A stretch of DNA of 64,000 nt from Natrialba asiatica DSM 12278 (GTDB lineage: Archaea; Halobacteriota; Halobacteria; Halobacteriales; Natrialbaceae). Where the stretch lies: the NCBI RefSeq assembly GCF_000337555.1, contig NZ_AOIO01000031.1, positions 44,177 to 108,176 of the forward strand. The letters run 5' to 3'. A program made the position numbers and the translations under genes. Below the pieces are notes generated by a model. The model was not told the origin of the DNA. It saw nothing but the letters and a program-made list of their open reading frames with translations, and did not search any database. Positions 35,376-43,402 of the stretch are shown piece after piece. Each line of letters opens with the position of its first letter. Within the stretch, counting starts at the first letter, position 1.

Positions 35376-36257
35376 ATGGACGTACTGATCGTCGGCGCGG
35401 GTGCGATGGGGACCTGGTTCGGCAGCGCCATCGACGCCGACGTGACCTTCGCCGACCTCGATCACGACGCCGCAACTGCGGCAGCGGCGGCGACCGGCGG
35501 CAGCGCGACCGTCCTCGAAGACGGCACGGGCGCTGGTGTTGATGGCACCCCCGATGCAGACGAGGCCACCGATACCACCGATACCACCAACGCCGCCGGC
35601 GCTACCGACGCCTACGACGCCGTCTGCCTCGCCGTCCCGATGACACACATCACCGAGGCGATCGCCGCCCACGCCTCGCGGGCCGAGCGAGCCGTCGTCG
35701 ACGTCTCGGGTGTGATGGCCGCCCCGATCGAGGCCATGCAGCGCCACGCACCCGACTGCGAGCGCGTCAGCCTCCACCCGCTGTTTGCGCCGGCCCGAGC
35801 CCCCGGCTCGATCGCCGTCGTTCGCGACGCCGACGGCCCGGCGACGACCGCGCTCCTCGACGCGCTCGCGGCCCGCGGCAACGAACTCGTCGAGACGACC
35901 GCGAGAGAGCACGACGACGCGATGGAAACGGTGCAAGCGATGACCCACGCGACCGTCCTCTCTTTCGCCCTCGCGGCCGAATCCGTCCCGGACGGCTTCG
36001 AGACGCCGATATACGAGCAGTTACGAACGCTCGCCGAGCACGTGACCGCCGGCACGCCCCGCGTCTACGCCGATATTCAGGCCACGTTCGAGGGAGCCGA
36101 GCAGGTCGCGGCGGCCGCCGGGGCAATCGCCGACGCGGACGCAACCGAACTCGAATCGCTCTACCGGGACGCCACGGCGCAGTGGCACGAGGACGCGACC
36201 GGACCGAGCGACGGGCAACCCGTCGCCGACAGCAAAGCGGAGGAGACCGACCGATGA
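35376..36257 (+). CDS. tyrA: Prephenate dehydrogenase-like protein
   Basis: A 293-residue protein with an N-terminal NAD(P)-binding Rossmann fold (VLIVGAGAMGTWFG). VDVSGVMAAPIEAM and SLHPLFAPARAPGS match the TyrA family, where the His after SL(H)P lies near prephenate. A linker rich in Thr, Asp and Ala after residue 48 is unusual and looks like local expansion of a short repeat. With aroC and aroA nearby it would complete a chorismate-to-tyrosine branch. Its stop overlaps the next start (ATGA), so the two are translationally coupled. Confidence 0.85.
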   Translation: MDVLIVGAGAMGTWFGSAIDADVTFADLDHDAATAAAAATGGSATVLEDGTGAGVDGTPDADEATDTTDTTNAAGATDAYDAVCLAVPMTHITEAIAAHASRAERAVVDVSGVMAAPIEAMQRHAPDCERVSLHPLFAPARAPGSIAVVRDADGPATTALLDALAARGNELVETTAREHDDAMETVQAMTHATVLSFALAAESVPDGFETPIYEQLRTLAEHVTAGTPRVYADIQATFEGAEQVAAAAGAIADADATELESLYRDATAQWHEDATGPSDGQPVADSKAEETDR

Positions 36258-37813
36258 CCGACCAACGCGAGGCGATTCGCTCGAACGCGAAGTACCTGCG
36301 AAACGTCCGGCCGATCGATCCCGACGAGATCTGCGAGTACGTCGAGGGGAACCCACATCCGGCGGTCGTTCGCCAACATCTCCGCGAGGACGCACCCGCC
36401 CTCGGCCTGATCGAACGCGAAAACGGAACCTTCGTCCCCGTCTCGGACGATCCGGTCCGGCCGAACCGAGGGCCGGTTCGCGAGTTCCCCGAGCGCTACG
36501 CGCAGGCGCTTGAAAACTTCCTCGTCGATCGCTACGGCGTGAACTGGCACGCGGACGCCGCGGGCGACCTGCTGCGCTCGACGATCCGGCGATTCAAATC
36601 CCGGTATCTCGAGCGCCGGTCCGTCACCTACGACGACGACGTGGCGGCGGGCTACGCGATCTATCACCTGCCGGGGTACTACGCCGCGATCCAGTACGCG
36701 CTGGACGACCTGGCCGAACGCGGCCTCCTCGGCCGGAAGCTCCGCGTACTCGACGTCGGAGCCGGCGTCGGCGGCCCCGCGCTCGGCCTCTGTGAGTACC
36801 TCCCCGAGGACGCGCTCGTCGAGTACCACGCCGTCGAACCCAGCGCCGCCGCGGACGTCCTCGAGGCGCTACTCGCGGAGACGGGGCAAAACGTTCACGC
36901 GACCGTTCACCGGTCGCCGATCGAGGACGTCGATCCCGCAACACTCGGGTCGACCGACGGTACAACCGAGTTCGATCTCGTCCTCGCCTGCAACGTTCTC
37001 AACGAACTCACAGCGCCGACGGCCGTCGCTCGCTCGCTCCTCGACGCCCTCGCACCCGACGGCACGCTCCTCGCGCTGGCCCCCGCCGACAAGAACACGA
37101 GCACCTCCCTTCGAGAGACCGAACGTGAACTCGAGGACGAGCGGATTCGAGACCCGAGCGAGTTCAGCGCGCTCGAATCCGACGGGGACGACGCGGACGA
37201 CGCGAACGGCGACGGCGGGACCGCCGACCGCCGCGGCCTCGGTCGCGTCACCGTCTACGGACCGACCGTCCGCCTCTGGCCGGGCGAGCGCCCGTCCGAT
37301 CGCGGCTGGTCGTTCGACGTGCGCCCCGATCTCGCCGTGCCCGCGTTCCAGCGCCGACTGGACGAGGCGACGCCCGCGGACGACGCCGAGCACGCCCCCG
37401 GCGAGTTCGTCAACGTCGACGTGCAGTTTTCGCACTCGCTGTTGCGCTTGGACGGCACGCGCCGCATCGATATCGAACTCGAGACGGACGACTGGGCGAA
37501 GATGGCCGAGATGGAGCGCCACGTCACGAACCGGATCGACCTCGTCGCGGCGAAGTTGAGCCGCTCGCTGAGCGGGGCCGCCGAGTCCGAGTACGGCGAG
37601 AAACCGAATCCGCTGTTCAAGATCAGCGACGGCAGCGAGGCCGTCGACCACTACGCCGTCGTCACGTCCGAAACCTCGCTCAACCGGCCGTTGCTCGAGG
37701 CCGAGTACGGCGAGGTGTGCTCGTTCGAGCAGATTCTCGCGCTCTGGAACGACGACGAGGAGGCGTACAATCTGGTCGTCGACGAGGAGACGATCGTCGA
37801 TCGGATCGGCTAA
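36254..37813 (+). CDS. Rsm22-family methyltransferase-like protein
   Basis: A 519-residue protein. The N-terminal 90 residues are a helical domain; residues 155-330 are a class I SAM-dependent methyltransferase fold with motif I LRVLDVGAGVGGPAL and motif IV-like VLACNVLNEL. The C-terminal third is a separate domain (SGAAESEYGEKPNPLF, VTSETSLNRPLLE). The overall plan matches the Rsm22 family, a ribosome-small-subunit-associated methyltransferase-like protein in mitochondria, but I do not see the usual cysteine cluster. It overlaps the tyrA-like gene by four bases. An acidic insert (Asp/Gly) near residue 318 is low complexity. Confidence 0.75.
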   Translation: MTDQREAIRSNAKYLRNVRPIDPDEICEYVEGNPHPAVVRQHLREDAPALGLIERENGTFVPVSDDPVRPNRGPVREFPERYAQALENFLVDRYGVNWHADAAGDLLRSTIRRFKSRYLERRSVTYDDDVAAGYAIYHLPGYYAAIQYALDDLAERGLLGRKLRVLDVGAGVGGPALGLCEYLPEDALVEYHAVEPSAAADVLEALLAETGQNVHATVHRSPIEDVDPATLGSTDGTTEFDLVLACNVLNELTAPTAVARSLLDALAPDGTLLALAPADKNTSTSLRETERELEDERIRDPSEFSALESDGDDADDANGDGGTADRRGLGRVTVYGPTVRLWPGERPSDRGWSFDVRPDLAVPAFQRRLDEATPADDAEHAPGEFVNVDVQFSHSLLRLDGTRRIDIELETDDWAKMAEMERHVTNRIDLVAAKLSRSLSGAAESEYGEKPNPLFKISDGSEAVDHYAVVTSETSLNRPLLEAEYGEVCSFEQILALWNDDEEAYNLVVDEETIVDRIG

Positions 37814-37900
37814 CGTCGCGCTAGCAACGCCACTGGTGATCGAGACGAGGGAACTACCGAAACCAGAGTCCTTTTCGCTCCAGCCTCCAACAAAACCGCT

Positions 37901-38719
37901 ATGAGCGACACCCTCGAGATCCTGCTCACCAACGACGACGGGATCGACAGCGTCGGCATTCGCGCGATCCACGACGCCCTCGTCGAGCACGCCAACGCGA
38001 ACGTCACCGTCGTCGCGCCCGCAAGCGACCAGAGCGCCTGCGGCCGGTCGATCTCTCACGGCGGCGAAATCGGCCTCGTCGACCACGAGCTCGGCTACGC
38101 CGTCGAGGGAACTCCCGCCGACTGCGTCGTCGCCGGCCTCGCCGAACTCGGTCCCGACCCGGATCTCGTCGTTGCAGGCTGTAACAGAGGTGCCAACCTC
38201 GGCGAGTACGTCCTCGGCCGCTCGGGCACCATCAGTGCCGCCGTCGAAGCCGCCTTCTTCGACGTTCCCGCAATTGCCACGTCGATGTACGTCCCCGTCG
38301 ACGAGACGCCGCTTCGCGAGATCGACCTCTCGACCGACGACTTCCGCGAGGCGCGCCGCGTCACGACCTACCTCGCCGAGTACGCCCTCGACGCCGGCGT
38401 CTTCGACCACGCGGCCTACCTCAACGTCAACGTCCCAACTCCCGGGAAGCGGCCGGCACCCATCGAAATCACGCGCCCCTCGAAACGCTACGAAATGGAC
38501 GCCGAAGCCACCGATGGATCCGTCACGCTCCACGACCGCGTCTGGGAATCGATGGACCCCGAAACGATCCCCGACCCCGACGGAACCGACCGCCGCGCCG
38601 TCGCCGAGGGCCGCATCAGCATCTCCCCACTCACCGCCCCCCACTCGACCAACCACCACGAAACGCTCACTGAACTCGCGGAGACGTATCACGACCGCGT
38701 CGCGACTGCGGACGACTGA
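37901..38719 (+). CDS. surE: 5'/3'-nucleotidase SurE
   Basis: A 272-residue phosphatase of the SurE family. The N-terminal LLTNDDGIDSVGI carries the two metal-binding aspartates; PASDQSACGRSIS has the Ser/phosphate loop, GTPADCV and GCNRGANLGEYVLGRSGTISAA contain the conserved Asn. It removes phosphate from nucleoside monophosphates in the cytoplasm. Length is normal. It follows the Rsm22-like gene by 87 bases on the same strand and may share its transcript. Confidence 0.95.
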   Translation: MSDTLEILLTNDDGIDSVGIRAIHDALVEHANANVTVVAPASDQSACGRSISHGGEIGLVDHELGYAVEGTPADCVVAGLAELGPDPDLVVAGCNRGANLGEYVLGRSGTISAAVEAAFFDVPAIATSMYVPVDETPLREIDLSTDDFREARRVTTYLAEYALDAGVFDHAAYLNVNVPTPGKRPAPIEITRPSKRYEMDAEATDGSVTLHDRVWESMDPETIPDPDGTDRRAVAEGRISISPLTAPHSTNHHETLTELAETYHDRVATADD

Positions 38720-38896
38720 GAACAGTGTTGTTCGTGCACTCGCCAAGCGCTGTTCTGTCTTCTCGACCGGCTATCACAGTCGACTCGCTATCCTGTCTGG
38801 TACTCGAAGTGAACAGCGGACGACGACGACCCGGCGGCGGGGAACCGATCACGCCAGTCGTGAACGACACACATTCCTCCGGCTCGGGCAGAGCAC

Positions 38897-38905
38897 AGAT
38901 ATATA
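38897..38905 (+). promoter_or_regulatory. TATA box before the 38925 mini-ORF and HTH gene
   Basis: AGATATATA, centred about 24 bases before an ATG at 38925 and about 72 before the HTH gene's ATG at 38973. The closer ATG opens an 11-codon frame, suggesting the transcript starts there. Confidence 0.55.
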
Positions 38906-38924
38906 ACCGATAGGACAGAAGAGT

Positions 38925-38960
38925 ATGCTACTGACGGATTTCCGCGACACACTGCCGTGA
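38925..38960 (+). other. Candidate leaderless 11-codon upstream ORF
   Basis: This frame encodes MLLTDFRDTLP and ends in TGA 12 bases before the HTH gene's ATG. It starts at the expected transcription start site. The next gene then has its own Shine-Dalgarno-like GGGTGATC about 5 bases before ATG 38973. Translation of the mini-ORF is inferred only from this spacing. Confidence 0.35.
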
Positions 38961-38972
38961 GGGTGATCGACA

Positions 38973-39371
38973 ATGGTATTCAGCACACTCTGGGCTCGCC
39001 TCTCGTCGCTCTGGCAGGGGGACTCGGACGACGAGCGCTCGGCGAGTGAGTCCACGACGGGAACAACTGACGCATCGACAGACGAACGCGAGGACGAGAC
39101 GTTGAGTTATGCCGAGGAGATCGAGTACGGCGTCGACGAACGCGACCTCCCCGACGAAGACAAGGTTCTCAGATTGCTGGTCAAGCGCGGTGGCCGGGTT
39201 GACGAATCGACCGTTCGCGAGGAAACCGGCTGGTCAGAGGACCGGCTCGAAGCGGTGATCGACAGTATGGAAGACGACAATCAGATCAGCGCGATCACGG
39301 TCGGCCGGAAACGCGTCATTTGTCGTCGCGGGTTCGAGCCGAAAGGATACCGGTCGCACCTCGGGGAATAA
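38973..39371 (+). CDS. Small winged-helix (HTH) DNA-binding protein
   Basis: A 132-residue protein. Residues 1-60 are acidic and low complexity (Ser, Thr, Glu, Asp). Residues 60-115 form a winged helix: DEDKVLRLLVKRGGRVDEST, EETGWSEDRLEAVIDSMED, then the wing ISAITVGRKRVI. Archaeal proteins of this type are usually transcription regulators; targets are unknown. ATG 38973 is preceded by a GGGTGATC ribosome-binding-like stretch. A T-run near 39396-39400 may be a terminator. Confidence 0.75.
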   Translation: MVFSTLWARLSSLWQGDSDDERSASESTTGTTDASTDEREDETLSYAEEIEYGVDERDLPDEDKVLRLLVKRGGRVDESTVREETGWSEDRLEAVIDSMEDDNQISAITVGRKRVICRRGFEPKGYRSHLGE

Positions 39372-39616
39372 CTCGAACCCGGGTTTGTCTGTAGTCGTTT
39401 TTGCGTTCTAGTTTCACCACCAGTCGAGTTCAAGCTGCGGAGTGATCGCGCTGCTGTACCAACGCTTGCGTCGATCGATCAGCCCACGAGAAAATACACA
39501 ACGGAGACCACCCAGAACCGCGGAGCGAATCAACGAACGCGGTATCGGTTGGGCGGGCCCACACGTCGGCGTATGCATGCCAAATTCATATTCGCTGAAC
39601 GGTCATCTATCCGACC

Positions 39617-39763
39617 ATGCTAGAACTTGCACTCATGTTTTTCGTGATTGCAGTCATCGCGGGTGCGCTCGGCGCGACCGGTGTCGCCGGGCTCACGATG
39701 ACGATCGCGAAGTGGCTCGTGATCGCGTTTCTCGTCCTCGCGGTTGTGTCGCTGCTGCTGTAA
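39617..39763 (+). CDS. DUF1328-like small membrane protein
   Basis: A 48-residue protein made of two hydrophobic helices (about residues 2-20 and 30-48) with a glycine-rich turn ([10 protein letters not shown]). It starts [11 protein letters not shown] and ends SLLL. This pattern matches small DUF1328/YtjA-type membrane proteins found widely in bacteria and haloarchaea. It is too short for most gene callers. Function unknown; a membrane-stress role has been suggested for some relatives. Confidence 0.75.
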   Translation: MLELALMFFVIAVIAGALGATGVAGLTMTIAKWLVIAFLVLAVVSLLL

Positions 39764-39996
39764 CGAGCACAATAACCACCGCGTAATTTCAGTTTTTGAC
39801 GGAATCCGTTCGTACCGCCGCCGCTGAACTGGCCAGGGAAGCGTCTCGTGGCCGATCCCAGCGGTAACAGGGAGTCCGACACAGTGTTCGTCGGCGCGGG
39901 CTTTCCGGTCGGCAACAGACCGTTTCCCACGACAGTCTTCCGAATCGATAAGTATTCGACAGCCGATATTCAGGACGAACGTACGTTCGTCCGGAT

Positions 39997-42342
39997 ATGT
40001 CACGCACACCTGCCCTCGACGGCACACTCCACGTCCTTCCGTTCGATAGCGGCTCGCTCGCGACCCGCGTCGCCGATATCTACACGACCGCACTCGAGTC
40101 CGCGGACGGCGACCCGCGAAACGTCCTGGTCCTCAAACGTCTGCCGACCGGCATCGACGAGTTCACCGCGGCGCTTCGCGACGCCGCCGAACTCGAGGGG
40201 AGACCGAACGTCAAGTCGCTCCCGCGACACGCCGGGATGGTACTCGAGGAGGCCGAACCGGGGATAACGCGGCTCGGCTACGAGGAGCGAATCGAGTTCC
40301 TCGCGCGGGTGCTCGACGGCTTCGATTGGTCGCCGTACTTCGAGCGGGCGAGCGAGCACGACTCGTTCGGCCGCGACGTGGGACAGGTGTTGCTCGATGC
40401 GACGTGGAACGGGGGGTTCGACGTCACCCCGGCCGCGGAAACGGCTGTGGCCGGCACGGACGGCGAGCGGGAGCAGTACGACGCGTCTCTCCGGGAACTC
40501 GCCGCCGTCAACGACGCGTTCCACGAGCGCCTCGCCGAGCGCGACCTGCTCGAACAGGCCCAGACGATCGAGCGGGCCATCGACGCGCTCGACCGCACGG
40601 CGATTCGAGCGCGGATCGAACGCGAGTTCGACGTCGTCCTCGCCGTCGAGTTCGAGGAGTGCGGTGAACTCGACAGAGAGTACCTGGCGACGCTGACGCG
40701 TAACGTCGACCTCCGCTGCGTCGGCGAGGAGCACGCGAGTATCGAGCGCACGAAGACGGAAGCCGGCTCCGTGCGTCAACTCGCACCCGCGTTGACCGTC
40801 GTCGACCATCCCACCGAACCGAACGCGGAGACGACGCCCTCGGTTCCCGAGACGGATACCGGGACGGGGACCGAGATGGCCGGTCGGGCGTTCGGATCGT
40901 TTCTCGCAACCGGCGGCGATGGCGACCGGGATGGCGCGATTGCTGGTAACGGTGTCGATAACGGCGACGGTACCGATGCGAAAGCGGACGCCGCTGCGGG
41001 ATCGAACGAGACCGAGGCGCACGCACGCCTGATCAGCGAACCCACGCTCGACCAGCAGGTCGAGGCGGTCGCCAACGAAATCGAGTTCTTGCGAGCGGAA
41101 CACGGCTGGGAATACGACGAATTCGCCGTCCTGTTGCGCCACGTCGGCAATCCGATGCCCCGCGTTCGGCGCGTGCTCCAACACGCCGGCGTTCCGACCG
41201 CCTCGGCCGGCGTCAACGGCCTCGAACAGGACCTCGCCGTTCGAGAACTCCACGCGCTCGCTCAGTACCACATCGACGACAGCGAGCAGGCTTACGACCT
41301 GCTCGATGCGCGAGTGCCGGAACTCGACGAGAATCTCATCCAGGAGTGCGTCGTCCGGAACTCGGTCGCCGAGAGCCTGAAACGCTGGATCGTCACAACC
41401 GACCTCAAACGACGTATCGCGGCGGATACAGAGCCCATCGACGCCAGAGAACAGTTCCAGAACGTCTCCAGGCTCCTCTCGATCGCCGAGTTCGTCGACG
41501 GACAGGACATCCTCGCCGGCGACTGGATCCAGTTCGTCACGATGCTCGAGCGCGCGATCACCTACGACGCGCCCTACGCCCACACCGCCGCGGTCTCCGT
41601 TCCCGAGGGCGGCGTCACCGTCGGCGACGTGGGACTGCTCAAGAACGACAGCCGAACGGCCGTCTTCCTGCTCAACGTCGTCGACGGCGAGTACCCGGGT
41701 GAGGAAACCCTCTCACCGCTGTTTCCGACCGCCTGGATCAAACAGATGGACGGCTATCCGGCGGTCACGAACCCCACTGCGGCCGACGTGGCGGCGACGT
41801 ACGCGACGGTCGAGGCCGCCGACATCGCCGGCAACGCGTTCGAACGCTACCACGACGAACGCGCACGCCGACAGCTCGCCATCGGCGCACGAGCCGCCGA
41901 GGAGCAACTGTACTTCTGTACGTACCGCCAGACGGACGGCTCGATCGGCCGGTTACAACACCGCTCGCGGTACCTGCACGCGATCGAGGACTGCCCGCAA
42001 CTCCGCGTCGAGGAAGTCGCCGGCGTCGGCACCGATCGAGATATCCACACCCTCGGCAGCGCGTCGACCGAAATCCTGGCCCAGCCCTGGTCCGAACTCG
42101 AGCGCATTCAGGCCGAGGCCAGCACGGGCGGCGACGTCGAACTCGAGTCGACAGAAGAAACGCTGGCTGCCATCCAGCGAGTTCTCGAAGCGCGCGAGAC
42201 GGTCGACTCCCGGTTCGAGCGCGCCGTCGAGACGCAGTTCGATCTCGCACGCGGCGCGGTTCGCCCGGCTGCGGAGCAACGAGAGCCGCAAACTGAGACT
42301 GAGACTGAGACTGAGACTGAAACGGTGACGAACGATGACTGA
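39997..42342 (+). CDS. AddB/RecC-like inactive helicase-fold protein
   Basis: A 781-residue protein with the layout of an SF1 helicase whose ATPase site is lost. There is no Walker A near the N-terminus (PFDSGSLATR stands there). Motif II survives as VVLAVEFEECGELD, motif III as CVGEEHASIER, a motif V-like VFLLNVVDGEYPG and a motif VI-like RRQLAIGARAAEEQLYFC; these are the marks of AddB/RecC-type subunits. No terminal Fe-S nuclease is seen. Two active-looking genes follow, overlapping by 8 and 1 bases. I infer a scaffold that guides single-stranded DNA. An Asp/Gly-rich insert (about residues 300-335) looks disordered. Confidence 0.75.
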   Translation: MSRTPALDGTLHVLPFDSGSLATRVADIYTTALESADGDPRNVLVLKRLPTGIDEFTAALRDAAELEGRPNVKSLPRHAGMVLEEAEPGITRLGYEERIEFLARVLDGFDWSPYFERASEHDSFGRDVGQVLLDATWNGGFDVTPAAETAVAGTDGEREQYDASLRELAAVNDAFHERLAERDLLEQAQTIERAIDALDRTAIRARIEREFDVVLAVEFEECGELDREYLATLTRNVDLRCVGEEHASIERTKTEAGSVRQLAPALTVVDHPTEPNAETTPSVPETDTGTGTEMAGRAFGSFLATGGDGDRDGAIAGNGVDNGDGTDAKADAAAGSNETEAHARLISEPTLDQQVEAVANEIEFLRAEHGWEYDEFAVLLRHVGNPMPRVRRVLQHAGVPTASAGVNGLEQDLAVRELHALAQYHIDDSEQAYDLLDARVPELDENLIQECVVRNSVAESLKRWIVTTDLKRRIAADTEPIDAREQFQNVSRLLSIAEFVDGQDILAGDWIQFVTMLERAITYDAPYAHTAAVSVPEGGVTVGDVGLLKNDSRTAVFLLNVVDGEYPGEETLSPLFPTAWIKQMDGYPAVTNPTAADVAATYATVEAADIAGNAFERYHDERARRQLAIGARAAEEQLYFCTYRQTDGSIGRLQHRSRYLHAIEDCPQLRVEEVAGVGTDRDIHTLGSASTEILAQPWSELERIQAEASTGGDVELESTEETLAAIQRVLEARETVDSRFERAVETQFDLARGAVRPAAEQREPQTETETETETETVTNDD
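42292..42321 (+). repeat. Five copies of the hexamer ACTGAG (last imperfect)
   Basis: A short tandem repeat near the 3' end of the AddB-like gene, encoding alternating Thr and Glu. Because the unit is six bases, copy changes keep the frame. It lies 13 bases before the next gene's start. Confidence 0.85.
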
Positions 42343-43402
42343 CCCCAACTCCGACGCGCCGACGAACGCCGAAACCGCCACCGAGACGACCGTCATCACC
42401 GCAACTGAACTCGCGACGCACCTCGTCTGCCCGCGCCAGTACGAGTTCACGTTCGAGCGGCCGCTCTCGCCGCGCGAGGGGAGTCGCGATCGGGTGAGAG
42501 CGCGCCGTCGAGACCTCCTCCGGCGGCCGATCATTGCTGGGTTGCGTGCGGATGCGCGTTCCGAAACCGAGCGCATTGACACCGCACTCGAGCAGTTCGA
42601 CCAGCGGTGGCGGCTGTCACGGGAGTCGTACCTGGCCGGCGAGCAAGAGCGGTACGACGAAGAGGCGGTCGGGGCTGCGATCGAGGCCTATTTTTCGAAC
42701 GGTGGGCACGGCCACGCCGAGCGACTGGTCGATGCGGATGCCACGCTCGGCTACGAACGCGACGGCATTCGATACGAGGCTGCCGTCGACGCCGTCGTCG
42801 AGCGTGACCAGGGGTATCTCGCGATCAGGTACGTGCCGGATCTGACGGGCATCTTGCACGTGAGTTGGTCCGACAGCCACGTTCGGGACTTTCTCGACGG
42901 CCGGAAGTACTACCCGCGCCAGATCGGTAGCTTCGTCAGGGCTGGCGTCGCGATTCGCGGGCTCAAAGCCGAGTTCGGAATCGATCTGCCCTGTGACTTC
43001 GCTTACGTCGCCCCGCTTGCGGAGAGTCGACCGGCCTACGAGTTCGAACCCGGACCCGAATCGCCGTCCGGATCGGGCGTCCACGTCGATATCGCACGCC
43101 GTCACTTCGAGGGTGCGTACGAGGAAGAGCGGTGGGATCTCGTCGAACTGATCGCAGACCGGGCCGCGGCGATCCGCGCCGGTGAGACCGACCCGCGGGA
43201 GCGGCGGTTCGACGAGATAACGGCCACCGCCTGTGAGTACTGCGCCTATCGCGACGCCTGTCCCGACTACCTGGCAGCCGAGCTTTCGTTCGGCGACCGG
43301 CCGCGTTCGCGTCCCCAGTCGCGGGTTTCGGGGAACGCTGACGACACGACGGAACACGGACGGAAACAGGATACCACGGACGCACCGACGGGTGACGACT
43401 AA
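42335..43402 (+). CDS. Cas4-like PD-(D/E)XK-fold protein with degenerate active site
   Basis: A 355-residue protein with four cysteines in the Cas4/AddB iron-sulphur pattern: Cys32 (LVCPRQYEF) and Cys300, Cys303 and Cys309 (CEYCAYRDAC). Asp152 (AAVDAVVE) matches the first nuclease acid, but the expected Glu-x-Lys strand reads A163-I-R165-Y, so the catalytic acid appears lost. The Q-x-x-x-Y helix is partly kept (YYPRQIGSFVRAG). It overlaps the upstream gene by 8 bases and the next by 1 (TAATG), so the three products are probably made together as subunits. The role may be structural DNA binding through the cluster. Confidence 0.75.
   Translation: MTDPNSDAPTNAETATETTVITATELATHLVCPRQYEFTFERPLSPREGSRDRVRARRRDLLRRPIIAGLRADARSETERIDTALEQFDQRWRLSRESYLAGEQERYDEEAVGAAIEAYFSNGGHGHAERLVDADATLGYERDGIRYEAAVDAVVERDQGYLAIRYVPDLTGILHVSWSDSHVRDFLDGRKYYPRQIGSFVRAGVAIRGLKAEFGIDLPCDFAYVAPLAESRPAYEFEPGPESPSGSGVHVDIARRHFEGAYEEERWDLVELIADRAAAIRAGETDPRERRFDEITATACEYCAYRDACPDYLAAELSFGDRPRSRPQSRVSGNADDTTEHGRKQDTTDAPTGDD

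Noticed and set aside
36869-38746. Minus-strand open frame of 625 codons spanning the Rsm22-like and surE genes
   Set aside because: It crosses two well-supported genes and has no recognisable domain.
40000-41583. Minus-strand open frame of 527 codons opposite the AddB-like gene
   Set aside because: Antisense artefact; composition is Val/Arg-rich and motif-free.
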